From: Bacillota bacterium
Lineage (GTDB): Bacteria; Bacillota; Clostridia; DSM-8532
Assembly (NCBI GenBank): GCA_023415205.1
Contig: JAEZLR010000019.1
Coordinates: 1 to 19,933, forward strand
Length of the DNA stretch: 19,933 nt
Direction: 5' to 3'
Shown one piece after another: positions 4,783-12,609 of this stretch (position 1 is its first letter; each line of letters starts with the position of its first letter). Below the pieces are notes generated by a model, which searched no databases, had not been told where the DNA came from, and was given only the letters and a program-made list of their open reading frames with translations. A program made the translations under genes and the position numbers.

Positions 4783-4874
4783 ACAGTCTTTTTTTATTCA
4801 CAGGGCAATACCCTGCCTGGCCTAAAATCCCTTAAGAGAACATAGACTAAAGGGGAACATTCTAAGGGGGAAGA

Positions 4875-5405
4875 ATGGCGTTGAGCACTCCTTCTCTTTC
4901 CGGCCAAAGAAATCAGCTCCTAATGGATACCACCTGGATCTTTTTCCTGACTTCCATACTTCACTTTCTCTACGGGTTTACCAAGTTCCGACCTATTTCA
5001 TATATCTCTGCCGTGAATGAAAGCGTGTGGGAGCATACAAAAATTACTTTCTTCGCAGCCCTCTTTTATGATCTCATTCTCTATTTTAAGGACTACAGAG
5101 GGAACAATAATTTTGTTGCAGGGCTAGCCCCTGCCTTATTTTCCATCATACTGTCGGTACCCTTACTTTTTTATGGCTACTCAGGGGCTATTGGATTCAG
5201 TTTTCTGGCGATGGATCTTTTTATCGCCTTCTTGTCCGCGCTGATCTCCCAATATATTTTGAAGAGATTTACTGAAAGTTCCATGGATTTAAGTGGGTGG
5301 AAGAGACTTTCCCTCCTCCTTGTGCTCGCAATGATTATTCTGTTTTTTGTTTTTACCTGGTATCCGCCCCATCTTCCGTTATTCAGGGCTCCTCAGAGAG
5401 GATGA
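4875..5405 (+). CDS. DUF6512-like multi-pass membrane protein, 176 aa
   Basis: A hydrophobic protein with about five membrane segments, including WIFFLTSILHFLYGF, FVAGLAPALFSIILSVPLLF, GFSFLAMDLFIAFLSAL and LSLLLVLAMIILFFVF. The conserved-looking motif SAVNESVWEHTKI after the first segment is like that of DUF6512 family proteins. Function is unknown; only membrane location can be stated. The ribosome binding site GGGGG precedes the ATG. It is the only rightward chromosomal gene here; its last 23 bases overlap the end of hflX on the opposite strand with no terminator between, so the two transcripts are antisense at their 3' ends. Confidence 0.75.
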   Translation: MALSTPSLSGQRNQLLMDTTWIFFLTSILHFLYGFTKFRPISYISAVNESVWEHTKITFFAALFYDLILYFKDYRGNNNFVAGLAPALFSIILSVPLLFYGYSGAIGFSFLAMDLFIAFLSALISQYILKRFTESSMDLSGWKRLSLLLVLAMIILFFVFTWYPPHLPLFRAPQRG

Positions 5406-7185
5406 ACTCCTTAACCTTCTGGCAAGCCTCGTTGTCAAGTTCGGCCTCCACCAAGGATGAGCTTTCATCATAGTCCACCTCCAGCACCTTGCCGTTGGAA
5501 TAAAGCCAGGGCAGCACCCAGCCTTCAGAAAAGGGTATTTTAAGCTGAACCTGTCTCCTGCTTTCAAAAAGCATGGTTTTAAGGGTCCATTTAAGTTCAT
5601 CCAATCCCTGTCCTGTTTTAGCCGATATCTCAATGACCTTCCTGTCAGAGATCACCTTGGCTCGCTCTCCCTCCACCGGCTTATCAATCTTGTTGCAGGC
5701 AATGAGGGTGGGCTTTTGAGCGGCGCCCAGCTCGGAAAGGATACTGTCAACAATCCGGATATGATCCTCCACATAGGGATCGGAGGAATCAGCGACAATA
5801 ACCAAGGCATCTGAATAGACAGCCTCTTCCAGGGTGGATTTGAAGGCATCCATCAAATGGTGGGGAAGCTTACGGATAAAACCTACCGTATCGGTCATGA
5901 GAATAACGGCATTATCCTCCACCAGAAGCTGGCGGGTAGTGGTGTCCAAGGTGGCAAAAAGCTTGTTTTCGGCATAGACGTTAGAGCCGCAAAGAGTATT
6001 TAAAAGCGAGGACTTTCCGGCATTGGTATAGCCCACAAGAGAAACCACCGGGACACGGTTCTTTCTTCTCTCGATCCTAAGGATATTTCTCTGTTTCTTT
6101 ATCTCCTGAAGCTGTTCCTTTAAGGCATTAATCTTTCTCCGGATATGTCGCTTATCGGTTTCCAGCTTGGTTTCACCGGGGCCCCGTGTACCTATGCCGC
6201 CACCGAGACGGGATAATACGATTCCCTGACCACCGATCCTGGGCAGATGATACTGGAGCTGGGCCAACTCCACCTGGATTTTACCTTCTCGGCTCCTGGC
6301 CCGCTGTGCAAATATATCAAGAATCAGACCTGTCCGGTCAATAACCTTCACACCAATAGCCTCTTGAAGATTACGCTGCTGGGAAGGAGAGATTTCTTCA
6401 TCAAAGACAATCAGGTCTGCTTCCAGGGTCTGTGCCAGAAGACGAAGCTCCTCCACCTTGCCCTTACCGATAAAATAGGCGGCATCCCGGCCCTCCCGCT
6501 TCTGCATCACCTGGTGAATGGTCAGAGCACCGGCTGTTTGCGCCAATTCCTTAAGCTCAATCATGGAGATATCCGCTTCGCTGACCCCTTGAATGTCACG
6601 GGTTTCCTGGGTTTTAATTCCTACAAGAATAGCACGTTCTATGGATTTTTCAAGGCTTTCCGCCTGGGACCGCAGGAAATCGTCGGCCTCCCCGATATAC
6701 TCCAGTAAGGCGCTAAAATCCTCTTTATCCGGGCTGTAGGGGCCGAAATACTCCACATCCTCCATTGATACAGGGGAGGGAACGGCTACATAGAGATCGG
6801 TGGGTTTTTGATCCGCGACCCCTATAGCGGCCATCATATCCAGACGAAGAAGCCTGAGAGAGCTCACATCCACTGGAGAAAGCATTCCGCTGCCGTTAGG
6901 ATGGGTATGGATGCATCTTACGCCTGAGAGGCGCGTTTTACTACGACGGCCTTCGACCTCATTTAAGTCCACGGTTTTGAAATCTCCCACGCAGACATCG
7001 GTGATACGGCCCTTTCGATCGGAATAAATAGCTATTTCTCTGTTCATTGCGCCCGAGAGATCTGCTAACGTTTTAACAAGCTCCTCGGTCCAAAGCCTGT
7101 CCTGGGGAATTTCCATTTCATAAAGAGCCTCAAGGGCTGAGATCATACTATTTTTTAAACCATCAATACTACCGCTGATAATCAT
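5383..7185 (-). CDS. hflX: GTPase HflX with an N-terminal JAMM-like extension, 600 aa
   Basis: HflX is a ribosome-associated GTPase that splits or rescues stalled ribosomes. Residues about 190-375 are the HflX N-terminal and coiled-coil region (FIGKGKVEELRLLAQTLEAD; GGGIGTRGPGETKLE 328-342). The G domain has the P-loop GYTNAGKS (385-392), DTVG (432-435), NKID (498-501) and SAK (521-523). The protein is well over the roughly 430 aa of compact HflX. The extra about 185 residues carry E50, then HTHP (93-96), S103 and D106 in the spacing HxHP-x6-SxxD of JAMM/RadC metal-binding domains. The start has GGAAGG seven bases upstream and a promoter at 7243-7271. It overlaps the membrane protein gene tail-to-tail by 23 bp. 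Confidence 0.96.
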   Translation of the reverse strand: MIISGSIDGLKNSMISALEALYEMEIPQDRLWTEELVKTLADLSGAMNREIAIYSDRKGRITDVCVGDFKTVDLNEVEGRRSKTRLSGVRCIHTHPNGSGMLSPVDVSSLRLLRLDMMAAIGVADQKPTDLYVAVPSPVSMEDVEYFGPYSPDKEDFSALLEYIGEADDFLRSQAESLEKSIERAILVGIKTQETRDIQGVSEADISMIELKELAQTAGALTIHQVMQKREGRDAAYFIGKGKVEELRLLAQTLEADLIVFDEEISPSQQRNLQEAIGVKVIDRTGLILDIFAQRARSREGKIQVELAQLQYHLPRIGGQGIVLSRLGGGIGTRGPGETKLETDKRHIRRKINALKEQLQEIKKQRNILRIERRKNRVPVVSLVGYTNAGKSSLLNTLCGSNVYAENKLFATLDTTTRQLLVEDNAVILMTDTVGFIRKLPHHLMDAFKSTLEEAVYSDALVIVADSSDPYVEDHIRIVDSILSELGAAQKPTLIACNKIDKPVEGERAKVISDRKVIEISAKTGQGLDELKWTLKTMLFESRRQVQLKIPFSEGWVLPWLYSNGKVLEVDYDESSSLVEAELDNEACQKVKEFILSEEP

Positions 7186-7242
7186 GCTGTACCTTCCGTT
7201 AATAACTTAAATCAACAATATTATTGGTCAATCTTACCCCTT

Positions 7243-7271
7243 ATTATATCTTGGTTTCCGGGAATTGTCTC
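7243..7271 (-). promoter_or_regulatory. Promoter of hflX
   Basis: On the minus strand GAGACA, a 17-bp spacer and TATAAT, about 58 bases before the start codon. The -35 matches 4 of 6. Confidence 0.6.
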
Positions 7272-7298
7272 TATAAAAAATCTCTCACATGCCATAAA

Positions 7299-8414
7299 TT
7301 AGAAGGACAAATTCAGGATATTATACAAATCCTCTTTTAGGCTCTCTTCCGGCAAAGCAAGTGTCATGCTGCTTTTCATACAAGTTGCGATAATATTGTC
7401 AAAGTCCGACCGTTTAACCCCCCGAGCGGAAAGACAGAGGGGAAAGCCATACTTGTCATGATAGAGTTCAAGGTGGGAGCGTAGGATATGTATGGTTTTT
7501 CTTCCCCGTTCATGGCTGGGGGTATCAGCATAAATCTCAGAGCCCGCCAAGGGAAGAAGAAGCTCACCATAATAGGAATCCATCCGAGTTCGAAAAGTCT
7601 CCATATAATGGGGGAGTATGATAGCTAAAGCCTCCTTGCCAGAAATACCGAAGATATCCTCCAGGGCCTGGGCCAAGAGGCGAGCCAGACCAGCCTGTGT
7701 GTTCTTAAATGCCAGTCCCGTCAAAAGAGCGGCATGGGCCAGCCCGTAGCGGGCTTTCTTATCCCTGTGGCATCGCAGTGCTCTCGGAAGGTTATCCCTG
7801 ACAAGAGTGATAGCAGAATAGGCATATCCGTCGCTCATGGGATTTTTCATAGGACTGGTATAGGTTTCAATGCCATGGGCCAAGGTATCCATGCCCCAGA
7901 AGAAAATTTCCTTGAAGGGCAGGTCCATGGTCATTCTTGGGTCCAATACTGCAAGATCGGGCTCACCGATAATATCCGCTCCTGAATTAGACATGGGGAC
8001 AATAATGAAGGGTATTGAAGTTCCTCTTTTGGCATATTCAGTGCCAAGAAGCAGCCGATCTTCATCTCCCTCTTTTATAAGCAATTTCTTAAGCCTTTTT
8101 CCAAGACCATAGACAAGGGGGCCCCCCAGTGCGATAATTCCGTCGCAGTTACCGGCGTCAAATTCGGCGAGAAGATGGCCGTCCGGGGGTATAGAGTGTT
8201 CATCGGCAAGATAGAGGGTGCCCATTTCCCTATCGGTTCCGCCAAAGGCCTTGGTAAGGATTTTGAAGCCTTTTCTGCTCTCCCCCTGTCGATGGGCAAT
8301 GACCATCGGCCTTTTTGAGCCAATCTTTGTAAGTTCATAGGGTAAATTGTCCAGGGCCATGAGCCCCGCTAGGACCTTTGTCTTATTCAAATACTCGTAA
8401 TACTTCGGTATCAA
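7299..8414 (-). CDS. Degenerate iron-containing alcohol dehydrogenase-like protein, 371 aa
   Basis: Overall length and fold motifs match the Fe-ADH/dehydroquinate synthase-like family: MDTLAHGIETYTSP (D176, H180) aligns with the DxxxHxIE metal motif, and TGLAFKNTQAGLARLLAQAL with the family helix GFSNxxxGLxHxMAHxLG. Two of the four metal ligands are missing: the expected second-region histidine is Q249, and the HG of the next motif is replaced in ISGKEALAIILP. The nucleotide motifs are also altered: GGGSxxD reads GGPLVYG and TTAGTGSE reads MSNSGADI. It is probably not an ordinary NAD(P)/iron alcohol dehydrogenase. The start is TTG, overlapping the upstream gene by 32 bp; an ATG 18 codons later is possible. 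It is cotranscribed with the SCP2-like gene. Confidence 0.8.
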   Translation of the reverse strand: MIPKYYEYLNKTKVLAGLMALDNLPYELTKIGSKRPMVIAHRQGESRKGFKILTKAFGGTDREMGTLYLADEHSIPPDGHLLAEFDAGNCDGIIALGGPLVYGLGKRLKKLLIKEGDEDRLLLGTEYAKRGTSIPFIIVPMSNSGADIIGEPDLAVLDPRMTMDLPFKEIFFWGMDTLAHGIETYTSPMKNPMSDGYAYSAITLVRDNLPRALRCHRDKKARYGLAHAALLTGLAFKNTQAGLARLLAQALEDIFGISGKEALAIILPHYMETFRTRMDSYYGELLLPLAGSEIYADTPSHERGRKTIHILRSHLELYHDKYGFPLCLSARGVKRSDFDNIIATCMKSSMTLALPEESLKEDLYNILNLSF

Positions 8415-8946
8415 AGGGGCCGTCCTCCTTCCCTATGCCTCTTAGGAAAAGGATGTCCTTATAGACCTTTAACCGGCCTAAACCGACGGTTATTTTTTGA
8501 TTTTGCAGTGCTTCCCCCTGGGGAAGTCTGAAAAGAATAGCCTGTACCCTTGCGAGACATCTCATAACGGGGAGGGTAAAAAATAGCTGGCCTTCTATAA
8601 CAAGCCGATTTTCTAGCATGGCTCTGTAGAACCCCATTCTGCCTGATAGGACCTTATGGGCAAAGGAAATATTCTTAAAGGAAACCCTCGTGTCATAGCT
8701 GATGACCGTTGAAGGATCAATCATATGTAATCGTCCGGAGAATTTCTGAAGGGCTATGCTTGGCTCGCTCCCCCAAATGTCCAGGAGAATAATTAAACCC
8801 TCGGGCCAACACATTACCTCTTTGTTCAGCGCCTCATCATGATATAGGCAGGAGATAAAGCCCCTTGCCAGGAACTGCATTTTTCCTTGAAGAAATTTTT
8901 TGCTTAAACGCCTTTGCCCCGGAATGATATCGTGAACCTTATTCAT
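8383..8946 (-). CDS. Possible SCP2 (sterol carrier/lipid-binding)-like protein, 187 aa
   Basis: I do not recognise this confidently. The C-terminal half (AHKVLSGRMGFYRAMLENRL, then VIEGQLFFTLPVMRCLARV) resembles the lsG...l.i.Gd..l pattern of SCP2 domains, which bind lipid or acyl chains; there is no signal peptide. The frame is open to 9003, but GGGAGGG lies just before the ATG at 8946 and the extended -10 at 8972-8980 is downstream of 9003, so the shorter form is chosen. It is the first gene of a two-gene unit with the degenerate alcohol dehydrogenase-like gene, overlapping it by 32 bp, which suggests the products work together. Confidence 0.55.
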   Translation of the reverse strand: MNKVHDIIPGQRRLSKKFLQGKMQFLARGFISCLYHDEALNKEVMCWPEGLIILLDIWGSEPSIALQKFSGRLHMIDPSTVISYDTRVSFKNISFAHKVLSGRMGFYRAMLENRLVIEGQLFFTLPVMRCLARVQAILFRLPQGEALQNQKITVGLGRLKVYKDILFLRGIGKEDGPFDTEVLRVFE

Positions 8947-8971
8947 TAAAAGTCCCTCCCGATATAAGGAA

Positions 8972-8980
8972 ACTATACCA
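8972..8980 (-). promoter_or_regulatory. Extended -10 promoter for the SCP2-like/ADH-like unit
   Basis: On the minus strand TGG then TATAGT, about 26 bases before the ATG at 8946. No clear -35. Confidence 0.5.
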
Positions 8981-9092
8981 CAATCGGGAGATGGATTGGA
9001 CAATACAGGAAATACTCCAAGAAATTTTTTGATTTCGTTTTACCGCAGCTTGTAATTATTAAGCTTTGTCAACCGAGGGTTGCCTTAAGGGC

Positions 9093-10013
9093 CTAAGCCT
9101 GCTTCCGCATTTCAAAATAATCCATGACAGAGGTTTCAACAAAGCCGCTGGAACTATAAAGCGAAATGGCGTTAGCGTTTTCTGCAGCTACCTGAAGCAT
9201 AATTTCCTTGGCTCCACCTTGTTTTAGCTTTTTGACACCCATGAGTAAAAGGGCCCGTCCATAACCTTTTCCACGATACTCCGGCAGTATACCCAAGCCA
9301 TAAATACCTCCCACGCCCGAAATGAGCTGGAGATGGATTTTACCGATGATCTCCCCATTTTTTTCCGCAAGATAGATGGCTACCCCTCTTAGCTCTTCCT
9401 CCTCGGGAAGTATGGCGGCCTTCTCACTTGATTCCGCGGGTTCTTCGTCACCAAAATATATGGCGTTTTGCCGGGCAATCTCCCTCCAATCGCTATTGGT
9501 GGCCTTTCTCAGTATTATTCCATCCTCGCGGTTAGGGGATGTTTTTCTCTCCTCCTTAAGGAACATTTCATATTCTGAATGCTTGTATCTTGCACCGGTT
9601 CTCTTTATAAAGCTCTGACCCGAAGCAGATTTACGGTCACACAGCAAAAGCAAGCAGTCCGAAGGCCGACGCCTCCATTCATCCATCAAAAGGGTATACA
9701 GAAGCTTGAAAACCCCTTGATTTCTGTACTCAGGATGAACCATACCATTGACCTCCAGGGAGGAATCGCCGCCAAAACTGCATATTCCCATATATCCGAT
9801 AAGCCTGGTGTCATCAAAATACATGAATTCATTAATGGTTTTCATGCCTTTAGTATTTTCACCATAGGTCACACCCAGCTTATAGTCCAGTTCAAGCTTT
9901 AAGGCTACGGGGTCTTTTTTAACGCAATCCTCTTGGAGCTTTTGGATCAGGGCATAATCCTCTCGGCTCAGTAAATCTGTAAGCTTTATATGGGGCTTTC
10001 GGATGTCTCTCAT
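9093..10013 (-). CDS. Tandem GNAT-family N-acetyltransferase, 306 aa
   Basis: Two GNAT domains in one chain. The first (about 10-150) has the acetyl-CoA motif VHPEYRNQGVFKLL (92-105), with the usual second glycine replaced by F. The second (about 165-303) has the canonical LPEYRGKGYGRALL (243-256), followed by AENANAISLYSSSGF, the usual end of the domain. The second domain is probably the active one, with the first structural, as in other tandem GNATs such as mycothiol synthase. The substrate is unknown. It starts 20 bases after the acyltransferase gene, in the same direction, so the two may be cotranscribed. Confidence 0.9.
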   Translation of the reverse strand: MRDIRKPHIKLTDLLSREDYALIQKLQEDCVKKDPVALKLELDYKLGVTYGENTKGMKTINEFMYFDDTRLIGYMGICSFGGDSSLEVNGMVHPEYRNQGVFKLLYTLLMDEWRRRPSDCLLLLCDRKSASGQSFIKRTGARYKHSEYEMFLKEERKTSPNREDGIILRKATNSDWREIARQNAIYFGDEEPAESSEKAAILPEEEELRGVAIYLAEKNGEIIGKIHLQLISGVGGIYGLGILPEYRGKGYGRALLLMGVKKLKQGGAKEIMLQVAAENANAISLYSSSGFVETSVMDYFEMRKQA

Positions 10014-10033
10014 ATTAAGTCGTCCCCTCTTCT

Positions 10034-11137
10034 TTAATAATTTATTTTCTTAACTAACCCATGATATCGTTTAATGAATACCTCATAGATAATAAAGATA
10101 CTGAGGTATGAAAGAATTACAACCAGAAGATATTTGAAGTAAACATTGATATATGCAAAGTAGTAGGTAAAGAAGCTTACAGGGATGAAATGGTATAGGT
10201 AATAGGTAAAGGAGGCCTTATTTATGTAGTCCAAAACCTTGCTTTTCTTATTGAAATATCTTTTCCCAAACCAGAGTAAGTATAGGATAGCAGAGCATTC
10301 ATAGATTCCTTTAGTTGCCACCCATAAGGCAACTAAATCGATTCCTTCGGCCAGCAACAGATAAAATATGATGATATATAAAATAGATAGTACTAAAAAA
10401 ATAATACCTGCGGTACGTTTTAGCCTCTCTAGCCGCTCCTGTATTTTATTGTCAGAGGCAAAAACAAAACCAAAGATCAGCATACTAAGATACACAACAT
10501 CGTTGGCCCAATCCATGATTAAGGTTTGCATACCCGAGGAAAAGGGTCTTAAAATCATTTCTGCAAAAATGATGAAGGTAATGGGGTAGTAGATATTATT
10601 TCCTTTACAAAGGTGGACCGACAGCTTCTCTAGCTTTTCCTTCTGAATGGACCATTTTTTAAATAAGGGTAGGCATAGGAGAGTAAAAACAAATAGATAA
10701 AGCAGAAACCATAAATGCGCATAGCCTAGATACTGAACAATTTTTACTGAAAAAAACTCTGGGAGAAAACTGATGAATCCGCCCGAAAATCCATCATATA
10801 GCCCTTTGAAATAGGCCTGAAGGGGACAAAGAAATATTGTTCCAAATAGAAAGGGAAGAAGTACTTTTCTTACCCTTTCGGTTAAAAACTCTTTGTGTCC
10901 TCTATTTTGAAAGGAGTAATAGGCTGTCATTCCCGAGATAAAGAAGAGTAGGGTCATAAAAAAGCTGCCCAGAGGCAATGAAATCACCAAAAAGGGCAAT
11001 ACTTTTAGATCCGTTATGAGGGTCTTTATATAAGTGTCCCCCAGCCCCGTATAGGTTAAAGCAGCATGAAAAGGTACCAGGGATAGGATAACCAAGACTC
11101 TCAGCCAATCAATATAATAGAGTCTCTCTTTTTGCAT
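10034..11137 (-). CDS. Acyltransferase-3 family integral membrane protein, 367 aa
   Basis: About ten membrane segments. The N-terminus YIDWLRVLVILSLVPFHAA carries the acyltransferase-3 motif R-x10-H (R13, H24), and RVRKVLLPFLFG (about 88-99) is a second family signature. Such enzymes move acyl groups, often acetyl or succinyl, to extracytoplasmic sugars, peptidoglycan or lipids; the acceptor cannot be told. The ribosome binding site is GAGGT. The gene looks richer in A and T than its neighbours, which may reflect transfer or just its hydrophobic codons. It lies downstream of rlmH, separated by 170 bp with two hairpins. Confidence 0.88.
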   Translation of the reverse strand: MQKERLYYIDWLRVLVILSLVPFHAALTYTGLGDTYIKTLITDLKVLPFLVISLPLGSFFMTLLFFISGMTAYYSFQNRGHKEFLTERVRKVLLPFLFGTIFLCPLQAYFKGLYDGFSGGFISFLPEFFSVKIVQYLGYAHLWFLLYLFVFTLLCLPLFKKWSIQKEKLEKLSVHLCKGNNIYYPITFIIFAEMILRPFSSGMQTLIMDWANDVVYLSMLIFGFVFASDNKIQERLERLKRTAGIIFLVLSILYIIIFYLLLAEGIDLVALWVATKGIYECSAILYLLWFGKRYFNKKSKVLDYINKASFTYYLYHFIPVSFFTYYFAYINVYFKYLLVVILSYLSIFIIYEVFIKRYHGLVKKINY

Positions 11138-11259
11138 AGCTCTACCTCAGTTTTTGCATTTCCCTACCAAAACTTAAAAAACATAAAGGTGCTTTCTTTG
11201 ATGAATTTAGTTCAATGTTTCAAGCTCTCTTTTGCTACTGATACAATATCATTCGACAA

Positions 11260-11280
11260 ATTCACCCACTTTGGGCGAAT
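11260..11280 (-). terminator. Hairpin between rlmH and the acyltransferase gene
   Basis: In minus-strand RNA, ATTCGCCCA pairs with TGGGTGAAT (one G-U) around AAG. It is followed by TTTG rather than a clean T run, so it may be a weak terminator or a leader structure of the acyltransferase mRNA. Confidence 0.4.
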
Positions 11281-11295
11281 AGATTACTATCAGAT

Positions 11296-11320
11296 AAAAA
11301 AATAGTATCACTTGTGATAT
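11296..11320 (-). terminator. Likely terminator of the murA-yycJ-rlmH unit
   Basis: On the minus strand TATCAC-AA-GTGATA overlaps the rlmH stop codon and is followed by CTATTTTTTTAT. The stem is short and the loop tight, so efficiency is uncertain. Confidence 0.45.
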
Positions 11321-11787
11321 GTCTCACCATTGATGATCTTAAAGGCCCGGTAGGTTTGCTCCAATAGAATAATTCTGGCCAATTGATGGGGAAAGGTCAG
11401 CTTGGAAAGGCAGAAACAAAGATCCGCTATCTTTACCAGTGAGGCATCAAGGCCGATTGAACCGCCGATAATAAAAGCAATATCGCTCTTTCCTTCAACC
11501 ATGAGCTGTCGAAGTTGCTGGGAAAAACCCGTGGATGACCATTCCTGGCCCTCAAGCGCCAGGGCGATAAGGGTCGTGTTTTTTCCCACGGCCTTTCTTA
11601 TTCTCTCGGCCTCCTTGGCTTTAATCTTATCCTCCTGGGCGGGACTGGTATTATCGGGCGCCTTTTCTTCCTCTATCTCAACGATGTTAACCTTACAAAA
11701 ACGGGAAAGACGCTTCAAATATTCCTTTTGAGCGTCTTTTAAATAATCTTCCTTCAACTTACCTACAGCTATGATATGAATCGTCAT
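11308..11787 (-). CDS. rlmH: 23S rRNA (pseudouridine(1915)-N(3))-methyltransferase RlmH, 159 aa
   Basis: SPOUT-class methyltransferase that methylates pseudouridine 1915 in helix 69 of 23S rRNA, using S-adenosylmethionine on assembled 70S ribosomes. The length (159) is typical. The N-terminus IHIIAVGKLKEDYL, the SAM-binding knot IIGGSIGLD (106-114) and the invariant end YRAFKIINGETYHK are all present. The ribosome binding site AGAGGA precedes the ATG. It starts 13 bp after yycJ and is the last gene of the murA-yycJ-rlmH unit. In Bacillus htrA lies between yycJ and rlmH; here it does not. Confidence 0.98.
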   Translation of the reverse strand: MTIHIIAVGKLKEDYLKDAQKEYLKRLSRFCKVNIVEIEEEKAPDNTSPAQEDKIKAKEAERIRKAVGKNTTLIALALEGQEWSSTGFSQQLRQLMVEGKSDIAFIIGGSIGLDASLVKIADLCFCLSKLTFPHQLARIILLEQTYRAFKIINGETYHK

Positions 11788-11800
11788 GGTATGTCCTCTT

Positions 11801-12592
11801 TTATATGTACAATACCTTGCTGGTTCTGTCCCGTAAGGCTACCTCCAGGTAAATATCTTCCCTTGGATTGATGCATTTCTCACGGAGAGCATTGCAAACC
11901 GTCTGATATGCCAACTCAGGGAAATTGTTCTCCTTGCTTAAATGTCCCAATAAGAAAGATTTAGTACCGTTCTGAGCAAGATAGGCTACCACCTCGCCTG
12001 CCATATCATTGCATAGATGGCCGTTCTCCCCCAGGATTCGTCGCTTAAGGTGCCAGGGATAGCTCCCGGTTTTAAGCATCTCAATATCATGGTTGGACTC
12101 CAAAAGGATCATATCGCTCTTTGCGAGGTGATTAAGAAGCTCATTGTTCATATGCCCGATGTCGGTTGCTATGGTTAACTTCTTGCCATTAACAAAGAAA
12201 TTATATCCTACCGGACAGGCGGCATCATGGGGAATGGGAAAGGGCTTTACCTCTATTTCACCCAGGGTGACGGTTTCACCCACATTAATGCACCGGATAT
12301 AGTCGGGGGAAAGCTTTCCCATTAAGGGTCGCATAGCCTTCCAGGTCTTTTCATTGGCATAGATGGGAACCTTATGCCGCCGGGCCAGTATACCCGCACC
12401 CGAAATATGGTCGCTATGCTCATGGGTGACAAAAATTCCGGCAATCCGCTCGAAGGACTCATCAATACCTTTCAGGGCCTCTTCTATTCTCCTGCCGCTG
12501 ACACCAGCATCGATCAATAGCGCTGTGTCATTATAGGAAACAAATATACAATTGCCGCTTGATCCACTGAACAAACTGCAAACCTTAATCAT
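11801..12592 (-). CDS. yycJ: YycJ/WalJ metallo-beta-lactamase-fold hydrolase, 263 aa
   Basis: The metal-binding motif HEHSDH (57-62), H122 (IPHDA), D144 (IATDIGH) and the late LLGHLSKENN define an MBL-fold dinuclear metal hydrolase. The start MIKVCSLFSGSSGNC is the family signature. YycJ/WalJ proteins are reported as 5'-3' exonuclease-like enzymes linked to DNA repair and cell division coordination. It lies 17 bp after murA and 13 bp before rlmH, as in other wal loci. The ribosome binding site GGAG is close to the ATG. Confidence 0.96.
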   Translation of the reverse strand: MIKVCSLFSGSSGNCIFVSYNDTALLIDAGVSGRRIEEALKGIDESFERIAGIFVTHEHSDHISGAGILARRHKVPIYANEKTWKAMRPLMGKLSPDYIRCINVGETVTLGEIEVKPFPIPHDAACPVGYNFFVNGKKLTIATDIGHMNNELLNHLAKSDMILLESNHDIEMLKTGSYPWHLKRRILGENGHLCNDMAGEVVAYLAQNGTKSFLLGHLSKENNFPELAYQTVCNALREKCINPREDIYLEVALRDRTSKVLYI

Positions 12593-12609
12593 TTTTAACT
12601 CCGATTACT

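Noticed and set aside
8947..9003. N-terminal extension of the SCP2-like protein
   Set aside because: It would start upstream of the extended -10 promoter at 8972-8980, and the ATG at 8946 has a strong ribosome binding site.
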